A DNA stretch of 64,000 nucleotides, taken from positions 12,824,193 to 12,888,192 of the forward strand of contig NC_091012.1 in the NCBI RefSeq assembly GCF_041146395.1. Reading direction: 5' to 3'. The notes under the pieces are model-generated. The model saw only the letters and a program-made list of their open reading frames with translations. It was not told where the DNA came from and made no database searches. This stretch comes from Eulemur rufifrons. Its lineage: Eukaryota; Chordata; Mammalia; Primates; Lemuridae. Shown piece after piece: positions 23,283 through 35,565 of this stretch. Numbering within the stretch: position 1 is the first letter of the stretch; each line of letters opens with the position of its first letter. The translations under genes were made by a program, and so were the position numbers.

Positions 23283-24006
23283 GAATTCAATGGCATGCCA
23301 TCTTGCTGCATTTCTGTGGCTGTGGATTGCATTCTCTGGTCAGAAAAAAATGCTGTATGGAATATCATAATAGTAGATAAAGCATTCTGTGAGTCCACAG
23401 ATGGTAGTTTGGGCAGAAACATTGTGTGCAGAGAAGGCAAATCCATATACAGAGTACGTGTCCACTCTTTCAGGACATAATATTGGGTCTATGACTGAAC
23501 TGGTTGAATTTAATCAACATTAAACCAGGGAGCTGGCTGATCACCTTGAGGAATAATGCCATATTAGAGACCTACTATTGATCTCTGCTACTGGAAGACT
23601 ATGCATTCAGGGGTGGTCAGAGCAAGCTTGGCCTGGTGAGTAGAAGTGCACCTTGTGAAGCCCAAATATAACCTTCATTGCTACCACCATGGCCATTGTG
23701 TTCAAGATGCTGGTATACAATGATGAGTTGGTTGGGGAGAGACGCCAACTGGAATCCAAAGAATGAGACATTCTATCCCCTTGACTCTTAATCCTCCTCT
23801 GATGTAACCATTAGGTGGGCATTAACATGGAAAACACCTATTTTCACAGTTTTCATGTACACATATGTCTATCCACATTTTTTCCAAATTTGTCACCAAT
23901 TTTCTAATTATGATTTTTCTAAGTCCTCAACCCTATAGGCAAAACTTTTGACATAACCTATAAACTGTTATACAATTGCATGCCTGGACATATCTTATTT
24001 TTTCCA

Positions 24007-24040
24007 AACAAACAAACAAACAAACAAACAAAAAAAAACT
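24007..24040 (+). repeat. (AAAC)n microsatellite
   Basis: About six AAAC units followed by an A-run, inside the ERV remnant. Confidence 0.85.
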
Positions 24041-26419
24041 GAACATCCAGTGTCAGTGCTCAAAGTTCTGCCCACTAAGAGGAAAAATATTCACCACTGT
24101 CCTTCAGGGATGCCCCAGAGAGCCGCTATAGTCCTAAGCTATCTCCTTTTGGATAGTGCTGGCATACATTGCAGAACTATCTTAAAGAAAACGTGAGTCT
24201 TCTTTTCCTCTGTTAACTGATCATAGGCAACTACCCATGAGCCACAGAGGCATAAGAAGACAGAGACAAGGCAGTATAGCAGACTATGAGTATTTGAACC
24301 ACTTCTTCATGTAACTTATTTGTGTCTTCAGGGTATAATGAGGCCAAATCATGTATATACTACTTCCATTTGAGAATAGAATGTTGCTGTGCATGCCCAA
24401 CTTCATGGCTTATGGGTAAGTTTAGATCCAGCTCATAATGGGTGGTTCAGGTTTCATGGAAGCTTGGTGGCACATGGTAGAGCATTCAGTCTCCACTAAT
24501 GCCCAGTAGCAGGCCAAGAGCTTCTTCTAGAGGAGGAGTAATTATGTGCGTAACATTGTAGAGATTATTTTAATAAAATCCTAAAGGCTTTAGCTGTTCT
24601 TTACCTATGGGGGCCTGCAAAAGTTGTGAAAAATATCTTTAACTGTCACTGATAGTTTAAAAACTATAGGACGTAATGAAAAATACTACCCAAGTGATAA
24701 AGCAGTTTGCATGGCAGCCTGGGTATTTTGCAGAGCCTTCTCATCTGAGGCCCCCCACAAAACTAGAAGTATTTTCAGTCACTTGGTAAATCAGCTGGTG
24801 TTACACACCCAAATAAAGTGTATATGGTGTCAAAAATCCAACGTGGCACTCTAGCTGGTGTGCCTCTTTTCTAATTGTAGGATTGCTCAGATGCAACCAA
24901 TTATTCCTCATCTCAAAAGGCCTTTTGTGCACTGGCTCCCTGGAAATATCAATTAGATATAAGGTCCCTGATTTTTAGTGAGATTTATTCTCAACCTCCT
25001 GTTACATAAATATCTTAACACTAAGGCAAGGGTAGTTCTATTTCTTTCACGCTAGACACATTGAGAATAATGTCATCAAGGTAATGGTCCAGTGTTATAT
25101 CTGTGTGGAAAGGAATTATGATCAAGAACTCTGTGAACTAAATTATGACATAGGGCTTGAGCATTGATATACTCCTTAGGTACGATAGTGAAGGTGTATT
25201 GTTGCCCTTGTGAGATAAAAGTAAGCTCTTTCTGGTGGTTCTTATTGAATGATATTAAAATGAATACATTTTCAACACATATAGCTGTATACCAGGTATA
25301 GGATATATGTTAGTTTGTTTTGGTAATAAAGCTGCACCTGATACAGTAGTTGCAACTAGAGTCACCATTTGGATAAGCCTAGGTTAATCTACTGCCATTC
25401 TTCAAATTCATCTGATTTCTGCACAGGACAAATAAGACAGTTTAATAAAGATCTTCTGTATACAGCCTCACCTTTACTTTTAAAGTCCTTAATACCTTGG
25501 ATAATGACACTAATCCCTTCGATGCATCCAAAAATGCCATATTGCTTTTGGTTCACTATTTATCTAAGTAGAGGTAGTTCCAGTGTTATGCACTTGGACT
25601 TTCCCACCATAGAAACCTGCATTCAACAGGTCACAGAACAAATGTGGGGATTCTGCCAAATGCTGTATCTGCTCCAATTAAGCATTCTGGAACTGGGGAA
25701 ATAACCACAGATTGGGTTCAGGGACACAATATCCCCACTCTGAAATGGTACTTAACTTAAAGTCTATTAAGTATTTGGCCTCCATAGGAAGACTACAGTA
25801 ATGTTTGGTATCCTAATACTATCATTAGTTCACGACTGTGCCATAGTCCCTGAAAGATCTGCTTGTTTATTTTCCCCAATGCACAGTCATCCTGGCAAAA
25901 TGAGGTAGAGTCCTTTGGGGAAACATGTACAAAAATAACCACATAAGTTTTTGACAATGCAGTGGGGTGTTTTCTTAAAGATAACTGGCCTCCGCATCAA
26001 AGAGATTGGGGTCTGTAAACTGCTCCAGTCTGGGAAATGTTTGAGGGGCCATGATTCTATTTTAGATTTGAGTTAGACTTTTGTTTACTCAACCTAGCAA
26101 TTTTCTTACATAAAGTAAGACTCTCTGAAATCTTGAAAGAGTCTCAACCTAGGTTCTTGTCATGACCATTGAAATTCTATTGTAGATCTCTGTCTACCAG
26201 TTCTCAGTCTCAGAAATCCATGATTCTGCAGGATTAGTGCAGATTGTGGGTTCTATGGAGAACACCTTACATTCTACAACTCCTGCCATCCTGAGATCCA
26301 AATGATGTCACCATTCCCCATCAGAATTCTAAGGCATTGAAGATAAAAACAGTTCTTTGGACAGTCCACGGGCAGGTTGACCATTTCAAACATCTCCTAT
26401 TCTCCCCCTTTTTGCCTGA

Positions 26420-28650
26420 GATAGGGAACAAAGCATGATCTGCTTCCTATGGACCATGTTATATTGTGCAAGGAAGGGGGTTGAGCAAGGGCAAATGAAA
26501 GACCATAAAATTTCCTACCATGCTGAATGTGGCTTTTTCTTGATTGGATTTTTGTTGCCTTTTATAGATTTTTGTCTAGTTTTCAGAGCTTCTTATAAGG
26601 TTGTTTTAGATACTCAGTAGATAGCCATTTATTTCTTTCTCTTTGCTTGAATGTTCCTGTGGGAAAATAAAGCCTGGAGCTAACTAGCCTACTGTCTTGA
26701 CAGAGTCATTCTCAAAGTTCTTTATATTGTCATGATGATGCGTTACATTTTCCCAACAATCAGTGAGATGGAGCAGTGTGTACTTACAAGTTAATATCAT
26801 TTTTGTCATTTTTGTGAAATCAAAGAGAGTCTTTCCATTAATATGCCTTACAAGATTCTGGTTTTATTTCACCTTTGTATCTTTTAAACATTTTTTTTAT
26901 TATGTGTATTCCATTCTTACCAGTCTATTTGTGCATTCTTTTTTATATATAGTTTTATCTCTATATTCTATACTTGAGTTAATTTTGCTAATTTGTGCTT
27001 ACCTGGGCTTTTGTTTATAATTTGTAGTTTTCGAGATATCTAGATTTGCAAGGAAGTTATTAGAAAGTAGAAAACATAAAATAGAAGAATGGTGCTTTGG
27101 GATAATTCATAAATGCTTTATTCCCTAGTGTCCTCTATTTAAGCATGAATAAATAATTATCCATGCCATATTTATCACTCATTTATCTTTTTGAGACAGA
27201 TAATATTCACTATTCAAAGTAAATTAGAAAACTATTCCATTTAACCTGGATTCCATCAAGATGGAAGGCTAAACTACCCTCCTCTTTTGCCTCAATATGT
27301 AGATAGAAAGATTTCAGTAATAACAAATACTATATGACATGTTAAGTCAATAATCATATAAATTAATGGAAATTTTATTAATCAGAACAGTTAATATTTA
27401 CTAAGAAAATTCAATGTGTTAGACACTATTCAAAAGACATTTCAATATATCATAACATATGAATTCCAGGGTATAATACAAAGATTCATGGAATAAAGAA
27501 AAATTGAAACATTTATAATGATGTTAGGCAATATTAATATCATCAAAATTTCAACTGTTTTGGCATATAACTAAATTAACAGAAAGAGAGTTAATATAAC
27601 AGCTGTATTATTAAGGTTTAATAGTTATGCAGATAAGGAATGGACAGGATCTTGAACCAGAAATCAGATGATACACAATTATATCAAATGCAAGAAAAAA
27701 TTATTAAAAATGCCATTTTCTGGACTAAAAATTCCATTAACATCCTGAGAACAGAAATCCTACATGTCGTATTTTGTAGGCACCAGGAAATAACACTAGA
27801 AAATATCAATTGTAGAGTAACCAGCAAGTAAGATCTAACCACATGCAAATTTCAATTAATATGGGCTTCTAAAATTTTTGAATTAAGTGAAAAAGCCAAA
27901 CTGATAGTACTTTTTAAGTATCCAGGAAATGCTAACGTGGAAGTGGGATGCCTGGAGTAAACAGACTTGAACTCAAGTCACTCATTCTATCAGTTACAAG
28001 AGTATTGTTACAGAAAAATAGTCAATATGTAAATGTACACATATTTTTCACAAAATTCAAGGATTCACACATCACAAATTTGTTCAAATCTTAAGAAATG
28101 ATTCAATATGAAAGAAAAATAATCATTGATTACAAATTTCATTATCCTTTGGAAAAGGAGGATGGGGTGATAGAACAAATCAAGAAACTCAGAATTTTTC
28201 ATAACATGTAGCTTTCTGCCACAAAATATCTTTGCGTATTATTCCACCTGAGTGTACATGGTGCATATTGTGCTTTACAAAATATTACATATTTTTATTG
28301 TTTTCTTCCCTTTTAACTTTATTATTTTCTATTTTACTTAAAACATGCTGGACATGTATATTTTTAAAATCCTTGCAATAAACACAGCAAAAGATAACTA
28401 AGAAATTACAAAGATTCCTATAATGCCCAACAATTTAAAACTACAATATGGCAGTACGGGTGCTAGCAGTGTTTAGACGTTTTAAATATATGATTTCACA
28501 TAAGTTAATAACAAAAGATGGCAAAATGTGCTGCTTAATTAATGTAACTAATGGCAGAAGAATCTACTTTTGAGGCAATCATGGTTCTAATTAACCTGTT
28601 AAAAATTGCTGTAATTTTTGCTACATAATTTTAAAAATGTTGATTATTCA
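26420..28650. other. No recognisable gene
   Basis: AT-rich sequence. A 'gggaaaataaagcctgg' segment near 26661 could be the end of another LTR, but this is not secure. Open frames up to 85 codons (26763-27020) are hydrophobic from base composition and lack motifs. Confidence 0.4.
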
Positions 28651-28654
28651 TTTT

Positions 28655-29440
28655 TGGAACTGAAAAGCACCAAACCCTCACTGTCACATAATATGGACCA
28701 CAAGCCTCTGGCTACACAAGATAACTGGGTAATATGCCCATAACAGCATTGAAGTTGATGAGATGATAAGGTCCACCCAGTACATTACCACAAAGAAATC
28801 CACCAGCAGCAGGATGATGTGGGTGGCCCTTTCCTCTGGGAAGATTCTTGGGGAGAGGCTAATGTTCTGAGGGTATTGGGATCACCTCTGGTACCTAAAC
28901 AAGAGAATCAACATGTACACAAGTTGAAAGCACCATAAATCCTACAAGAAAGGCATCCCTGTGTGTTGTCAGAGTGACATGGCCCTGATGATGTAGCTCA
29001 TGGGAGAAAGCGAAGTATTTTGTGAGAATCATCAGATTGGTCTAGCTCACATAGGAAGGTACCACAGTACAGATGAAAAAGTTACTACTGAAAGACAAAT
29101 TGAGAAGGCATAAAAAGAAGAACACATTTAAAAAGGTATTTTGTGAATATGTTTATACCTAGCAAGCCAGGAGGTGCTGGGTCTGGCGGTTATGGCCAAG
29201 AGCACACTCAGGATACAGATGGAGAGGCCCCTCATCACCCTCCTCATGTTAAAAATGCCTTACTCTGAAGTCATTCTGAAAATGCAAGGACTCAAACAGT
29301 TCCAGAGATGTCACAAAATGTCAATGAGGAGTATCACTATGTGAACCGGGGCCAAGTGACTGGTTATGACATTGGTACTCTTAGGCCTGTGTGGAATAAG
29401 CCATATGAATACGTGCAAGAAAAAAAGCATTTGCTAAGAT
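28655..29440 (-). pseudogene. Vomeronasal type 1 receptor (V1R) pseudogene
   Basis: Intact V1Rs are single-exon seven-transmembrane pheromone receptors of about 300 residues in vomeronasal neurons. Read on the minus strand: a segment like RPKSTNVITSHLAPVH (TM1-TM2 loop, about 29345-29395); the hallmark RRVMRGLSICILSVL with ITASPSTSWLARYKH (29150-29247, TM3 start); and, near the end, ERATHIILLLVDFFVV followed by YWVDLIIS and LLWAYYPVIL (about 28700-28840, TM6-TM7). These lie in different frames, with in-frame stops such as in the segment near 29070-29090, so it is dead. About 780 bp of roughly 900 are recognisable. The family is strongly expanded in lemurs, which fits the organism inferred from repeats. 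Confidence 0.88.
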
Positions 29441-29444
29441 TACA

Positions 29445-30125
29445 ATACCAGTTTGGTAAAAATGATTTTTAATTTCAAAATTAAGTAGAAAGTTTTCTCA
29501 GATTAATAGTAAAGAAGTAACATATTTTGTACCTAAACAACAAAACAATGAAACTCACATTGATTTTTTATAAGGAAATTCATTACAAGTACTATCATTT
29601 TTATTTAATTCAATTATCTTCAAGAAAGCCTGAGTAGCTCATACAAATTTTTATATAATCAGCCTCTATGCATTATTTTCTAAATTATATAATTATATTA
29701 TAAACCTAATGCAAAGTCAAGCATAACAAAGCCTGTGTAAGTGTCCATTATCTCTGCCCCTACAGTAACTGGCCTCCTTGGAAACATTTACTAATATTCT
29801 ACTTTGTTCAGTAAAAATTTAGCATATAAATTTACTCAATGGTGCTTGCACAGATGAATGAAATAAATTTATGTAAATGGAAAAAGAATCATCAAATCTC
29901 ACAATAGGAAGCCTAGATTTCTTATGTTTGTTACATCTCTTCTGAGTTTTTAACATTCTGACTTATTTCCTACCCCTTATTTCCTGTATGGAGATATAAT
30001 GGAGTCTTGCCAACAGATTTTACAAAATCATTGATTCTGACAGAAAGGAAACAGAATTTCATCAGCATTAAGATGACTTTTTAAAAAAGCTTTTCATAAG
30101 ATGTGACAATATTCCTGAGTGAGTC
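29445..30125. other. No recognisable feature
   Basis: AT-rich sequence between the V1R pseudogene and an LTR. Nothing supported. Confidence 0.45.
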
Positions 30126-30129
30126 TCCA

Positions 30130-30644
30130 CTACCTGGTGTAACAAATTGTCACACACTTAGAATCTTAAAGCAACATGTATCGATTACATATCATTTCTG
30201 GAAGACAAAAGAAATAAGTGGATCTTATTAGGCTAAATTAAGGTGTCAGCAGGGTGAGGTTTCACTCCATGGGCTCTAGATGTGAATCTATTGTCTTGTT
30301 TATTTTTTCTCTCTGAGCTTCTAGAGGGAACCTGAAGTCTTTGGCTCTTGTCTGCCTACCAATTGCAAAGACAGCAGTGGCTGGTCACATTGTTCTCACT
30401 TTGCCTCATTCTGATGCTGAGTCTTTTGCCTCCTGGTTACCCCTTTAAAGATGCTGGTGATTACATTGGACCCTTCCAGATAACCCCCTGTAATCTCTTT
30501 ATCTGAAAGTCAGCTGATTAGCAACCTTAATTTAATCTGCAACCTTAATTCTCCTCTGTCACACAGGCTAACACAATTACAGAAGCCAGCGATTAGGATG
30601 TGGTCACCTTTCTTGTGTCATTATATTGGCAAAAAAATTCCTTA
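30130..30644 (-). repeat. MaLR/MLT-type LTR, antisense
   Basis: Cues: 'taacaaattgtcacacacttagaatcttaaagcaacatg', 'aaggtgtcagcagggtgag', 'agcttctagaggg..cctg', 'ctggtgattacattgga' and 'tcagctgattagcaacctta'. Its right end (30560-30644) is duplicated in inverted orientation at 31633-31709 as part of the rearranged block. Confidence 0.6.
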
Positions 30645-31734
30645 ACATTCCCATATACAATAACTATAAAACAATTCTTGAAAATAAATTTTACCCAAAG
30701 TGTGGACAATCTGTACATTCATGTAAGAACTTTAAGAAGTTAAAATAAGTGGAAAGATATCCCTTGGTCATGTATTTGCATAACTAATATTGTTGAAGTG
30801 TGTATACAACACAAAATGATCTACAGTTTCAATGCAATTCCTATCAAAATACCCAGGACATCTTTCACAAAAGTTTCTGAAAAATTCTAAGATCTGTAAG
30901 GTATCACAAAAGATCCTGCATGACCTAAGCAACTGAAAATAAGAACCAATCTGAGGCATCACATTATATGTATTTAAAATACATTGCAAAGGTATAATAA
31001 CAACATAGTATGATACAGCCACAAATACTGACACATAGGCCAATGGAGAAAGTACAGACCTCCAAAATAAATCTATATGGGAATGCTTTCTTGGTTTCCT
31101 TTTCAGACAGTTCATTGTTAGTATATATAAATGCTACTAACTTTTCATGTTGATTTTGAATCCTATATGTTTACTGAATTTATTATTTCCAACAGTATTT
31201 TGCTGGCATCTTTAGGGTTTTCTGTAAGTAAGATTATGTCAATTGTAAACAGGGAGAAATTAACTTTCATTAACCTCAGAAGATAAATCTAAAGGCAAGT
31301 GTGAATTAGCCAATATTTGGATTCACATAAATGAGTTTTCTAAAATCTGGATTGGAAAAAGTGTTTATATCCATCGGATCTGACCTGAAAAGGTAATAGT
31401 AAAATTTACCGTATGTAGCAAATCCTCTAGGAAGGAGCACCATGAGATTATTTTGATCCCACTTTCCATATGTCATAATGTGAATAATTATGTGGGTTAT
31501 TCTCCATATAACTTGAGACAAAGATGTGAGTGATTTCCTTGTAAGTTTAGAAAGCTTATGTAACTATTTTCTGGAATAGAAAGTAAACTGGGAAGAAGCA
31601 AAAAAATCTGGAGGTTGAAAGGAATTTTTTTGCCAATATAATGACACAACAAAGGTGACCACATCCTAATCCCTGGCTTCTGTAATTGTGTTAGCCTGTG
31701 TGACAGAGGAGAACGAATACTGCCAAAAAAATTC
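30645..31734. other. Rearranged block of templated copies
   Basis: The block separates sequences that look originally contiguous: 30644 and 31735 would join smoothly, as shown by the inverted copy at 31600-31640. It contains three copied pieces. First, 30646-31077 is a direct copy of 33327-33757. Second, 31078-31261 is an inverted copy of about 33150-33330. Third, 31263-31709 is an inverted copy of 31735-32092 plus 30560-30644. At the first-to-second junction the two sources share TATA. The copies are very similar to their sources: the two related 71-codon stretches at 31306-31521 and 31837-32052 differ at five positions. No gene is inside. Confidence 0.8.
31263..31632 (-). repeat. Inverted repeat, left arm
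   Basis: Reverse complement of 31724-32092 over about 370 bases, separated from it by a 91-base spacer. The arms contain 71-codon open stretches that match each other only because the DNA is duplicated. Confidence 0.85.
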
Positions 31735-32092
31735 CTTTCAACCTCCAAATTTTTTTTTGCTCTTTCCCAGTTTACTTTCTATTCCAGATAATAATTATAT
31801 AAGCTTTCTAAACTTACAAGGAAATGACTCACATCTTTGTCTCAAGATATATGGAGAATAATCCACATAATTATTCACATTATGACATATGGAAAGTGGC
31901 ATCAAAATAATCACATGGTGCTCCTTCCTAGAGGATTTGCTACATATGGCAAATTTTACTATTACCTTTTCAGGTCAGATCCTATGGATATAAACACTTT
32001 TTCCTATCCAGATTTTAGAAAACTCATTTATGTGAATCCAAATATTGGCTAATTCACACTTGCCTTTAGATTTATCTTCTGAGGTTAATGAA
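31724..32092 (+). repeat. Inverted repeat, right arm
   Basis: Partner of 31263-31632. It appears to be the original copy, since its right flank continues into sequence not found in the other arm. Confidence 0.85.
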
Positions 32093-32904
32093 TGTTTATG
32101 GTTAAAAGGAAATTACAGATCTGCCTGCTCAAAATATAAATTTGAAAGAAATGCAGAAATTTCTTTCTGCAGTTGTTTTTCTTGGCTCATATTTAGAAAT
32201 TCATAGCTGAGGCAGAACATTGCTCTTGAATAGCCAGATATGTATAAAATTGTAGGGAGAATTTGCACAGTTGATTAAGTGCTTTCTAATCTTTCTACCA
32301 GAGCTGAATATATGAAAAGGATGCATTTATCAAAACAGCAAAAATCAACAATCTAATACTTCCTACAAATATATATCTGTACCCTCAGGACACTCAGACA
32401 TGTTTGGCCCAGTGGTAGCACCAAGACAATATTGTCTTAAAGACATAGTGGTCTCCACTTTTTAAGAATAATATTCTAATACCAATGAAATAATATTTGG
32501 AAATTGACCATTAATTTATGTATAATTAATTTATAACTATATGTCTGAACCATATTGTTAATATATACTACATATTGGAAGCCATGTAAAAGAAAGGTAA
32601 AATAATTTGACAAGCATACATAGATAAATAATTTATTATTTTCTTATGTGTTCTGAAGGGATTGTTGACCTGCTCCCACAGGCAGTTTCCCTCTGTGAAG
32701 TTGAGTATGGCATAATTCACTGAACAAAGCAGAAGAGGATCCCTGGGCCTCAATTATACTTGGGGAGTCAGACACTCACAGTAGACATCATTAGCAGGTC
32801 ATGCCCATAGTATGATAGATATAATGTTCTCTTGGCCTCTTCTATGTATGGATGTATCTTCCCATATTCTGACTAGAATGACACAGCCCAGGACAAAATT
32901 CTAC
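32093..32904. other. No recognisable feature
   Basis: AT-rich; nothing supported. Confidence 0.45.
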
Positions 32905-34330
32905 ATCCCTTCATGATACACACTCTCAACAATTTAGGTGTAGGATAACTGCACCTGACCCAATAAAGGTCATATATGACAAATGCACAGCTAATATCAC
33001 AATAAATGGAAAACATCTGTAAGCTTTATCTCTGGATTATAACTAGCATGCCCACTTTCAGATTCTTATTCTAAAAAGTACTATATATTCAAGCCAGAGA
33101 AATTAGAGAACAAAATGAAAGGAATCCAGATGGGAAAGGAAATACTTAATTTCTCCCTGTTTACAATTAACATAATCTTACTTACAGATAACCCTAAAGA
33201 TGCCAGCAAAATACTGTTGGAAATAATAAATTCAGTAAACATATAGGATTCAAAATCAACATGAAAAGTTAGTAGCATTTATATATACTAACAATGAACT
33301 GTCTGAAAAGGAAACCAAGAAAGCATTCCCATATACAATAACTATAAAACAATTCTTGAAAATAAATTTTACCCAAAGTGTGGACAATCTGTACATTCCT
33401 GTAAGAACTTTAAGAAGTTAAAATAAGTGGAAAGATATCCCTTGGTCATGTATTTGCATAACTAATACTGTTAAAGTGTGTATACAACACAAAATGATCT
33501 ACAGTTTCAATGCAATTTCTATCAAAATACCCAGGACATCTTTCACAAAAATTTCTGAAAAATTCTAAGATCTGTAAGGTATCACAAAAGACCCTGCATG
33601 ACCTAAGCAACTGAAAATAAGAACCAATCTTAGGCATCACATTATATGTATTTAAAATACATTGCAAAGGTATAATAGCAACATAGTATAATACAACCAC
33701 AAATACTGACACATAGGCCAATGGAGAAAATACAGACCTCCAAAATAAATCTATACGTTTGAAGTTAACTGATTTTAGACAAAGGTGACAAGGACAAATA
33801 ATGGATCAAGGAAAATATCTTCCCTAATTTGTGTTGGGACAATTAAATATCCACATGCAGAACAATGAAATGAGGTCCTCATTTAACCCCATATGTAAAA
33901 AATTAACTAAAATGCATTAAAGACTTAAATGTAAGATCTGAAACATTGAAACTACTATGAGAAAACACAGGAAAGCCCCATCACGTTGGTCTGAACAATG
34001 AGTTTTGGAATTAACCTAAAAAACTCAGGCAATGCAAAAAAAAAAAATCAAATATGATTACTTCAAATAAAAAGCTTCTGTACATCTCCAGACATAATGG
34101 AATGATGAAGCAACAAACAGATGGAAAAAAAAAAAACATTTGAAAGTTATAAATCTGGTGGTTGAATGGGCAAAATATATAAGGAACTCAAACAAGTATA
34201 CAACAAAAAACAAATAACTATTTAAAAGGGGCAATATTCCACAAAAAGCTACTATAACTAAAAAACAAATTCAGTAAATTCATCTCCAGTTAAAAAATCA
34301 TTACCTCCACTCCACCATCACAGGAATCCC
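32905..34330 (+). repeat. Old L1 ORF2 remnant
   Basis: A diverged L1 in sense: 'tcatatatgacaaatgcacagctaatatc' (RT region), 'gccagcaaaatactgttgg', 'aaaatcaacatgaaaagttagtagcatttatatatac', then the C-terminal region 'gcattaaagacttaaatgtaagatctgaaac' to about 34300. Filled with stops. It is cut at 34331 by the younger L1. Confidence 0.75.
33327..33757 (+). repeat. Source copy of direct repeat (partner at 30646-31077)
   Basis: About 430 bases nearly identical to 30646-31077, starting at 'cattcccatatacaataac' and ending at 'ccaaaataaatctata'. Here it lies within a continuous old L1 ORF2, so this is the source and the 30.6-kb copy is derived. Confidence 0.85.
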
Positions 34331-34974
34331 AAATGGGAGGTATTAATTTGACAGACTTCAAACCATACTACAAGGCTGTGGTTATTAAAACTTCTTGGTA
34401 TTGGCACAAGTGCAGGGACACAGACCAGTGGAACAGAACAGAAAATACAAATATAAAACCATCCTCATATAGCCATCTAATCTTTGACAAAGCAGACAAA
34501 AACATACTCTGGGGAAAAGAAACCTTATTCAATAAATGGTGCTGGGAAAACTGGATAGCCACATGTAGAAGACTGAAACAGGACCCACAGCTTTCACCTC
34601 TCACAAAAATCAAATTACGGTGGATAACAGACTTAAACATTAAGGGGCGAAACTGTTAGAATTCTAGAAGAAGATGTAGGAAAGACTCTTACAGACATTG
34701 GCCTAGGCAAAGAATTTATGAGGAAGACCCCTAAGGCAATCACAGCAACAACAAAAATAAATGAATGGGACCTGATTAAATTAAAAAGCTTCTGCACAGC
34801 CAAAGATACAGTCAGGAGAATAAACAGACAACCTACAGAATGGGAAAAAATTTTTGCATACTACACATCAGATAAAGGACTGATAACAAGAATCTATTTA
34901 GAACTCAGGAAAATCAGTAATAAGAAATCAAACAACCCTATCAAAAATGGGCAAAGGACATGAATAGAAATCTT

Positions 34975-35565
34975 TCAAAAGAAGATATAAGAATGGCTAA
35001 CATTGATCAATTCCAGGAGTCTCTTGGTTGAAACCTTGAGGTTTTCTAGATATAACATCACATCATCAGCAAAGAGTGAGAGTTTGATCTCTTCTGTCCC
35101 TGTTTGGACTCCCTTGATTCTGCTCTCTTGCCTGATAGCTCTTGCAAGAACTTCCAATACTATGTTGAAAAGTAATGGGGACAGTGGGCAGCCTTGTCTG
35201 GTTCCAGTTCGAAGTGGGAATGCTTTCAGTTTTTTCCCATTCAGTATGATGTTGGCTGTGGGTTTGTCATATATAGCTTGTATCATTTTTAGATAGGCCC
35301 CGTCTATGCCTATTTTGTTAAGCATTCTTATCATAAAAGAGTGTTGAATTTTGTCAAATGCTTTTTCTGCATCTATTGAGAGTATCATATGATCTTTATT
35401 TTTGCTTCTATTTATGTGGTGAATTACATTTATAGATTTGCATATGTTAAACCATCTCTGCATCTCTGGGATGAAGCCCACTTGGTCATGATGGATTATT
35501 TTTTTGATAAGCACTTGGATTTGATTTGCTATAATTTTATTGAGAATTTTTGCATCTATATTCAT
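34975..35565 (-). pseudogene. L1 ORF2 reverse-transcriptase fragment, open
   Basis: A 196-codon open stretch read on the minus strand, the largest clean L1 piece in the window. It covers the RT palm and fingers: [25 protein letters not shown], then [15 protein letters not shown], and the catalytic FADD in [14 protein letters not shown] (about 35041-35085). The last few residues run into host sequence past 35003, so the end is not L1. Lacking endonuclease, the rest of RT and the C-terminal domain, it is not a functional protein; the open frame reflects recent insertion. Confidence 0.85.
34989..35002 (+). repeat. Target-site duplication, left copy (nested L1)
   Basis: aagaatggctaaca in the outer L1, repeated exactly at 36362-36375. 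Confidence 0.9.

Larger units (their letters stand above)
22590..26400 (-). mobile_element. ERV-L endogenous retrovirus internal region (degraded)
   Basis: Old provirus remnant on the minus strand. Three landmarks occur in ERV-L order. At 22650-22874 a 74-codon frame resembles the retroviral dUTPase that distinguishes ERV-L (the KKGVIMLAG and GESGLLLYTGGKEVYV segments). At 23055-23282 a frame resembles the integrase C-terminal part (WGKVLQKDICPLN). At 25072-25083 the minus strand reads YLDD in the context HYLDDII, the reverse transcriptase catalytic motif (YIDD in relatives). Frames between are closed by many stops and shifts, so nothing functional is encoded. The downstream LTR is at 21546-22165; a second LTR was not recognised at the 26.4-26.7 kb end. 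Confidence 0.8.

Noticed and set aside
23256..23480. 74-codon plus-strand frame in the ERV remnant
   Set aside because: Runs antisense to the ERV-L integrase/pol region, which lies on the minus strand.
24007..24040. Regularly spaced short repeats that might suggest a CRISPR-like array
   Set aside because: Simple AAAC microsatellite in mammalian DNA; no spacers. No CRISPR array anywhere in the window.
26763..27020. 85-codon hydrophobic plus-strand frame
   Set aside because: T-rich DNA gives F/L/Y-rich frames by composition; no signal or receptor motif recognised.
31306..32052. Two 71-codon open frames with nearly the same protein on opposite strands (31306-31521 minus, 31837-32052 plus)
   Set aside because: They match because the DNA is an inverted duplication, not because of coding selection; differences are not enriched at silent positions (five amino-acid changes) and no family was recognised.
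30768..33721. Two similar 90-115-codon minus-strand frames (30768-31115 and 33446-33721)
   Set aside because: Antisense frames of a duplicated old L1 ORF2 segment; conserved by recent duplication only.
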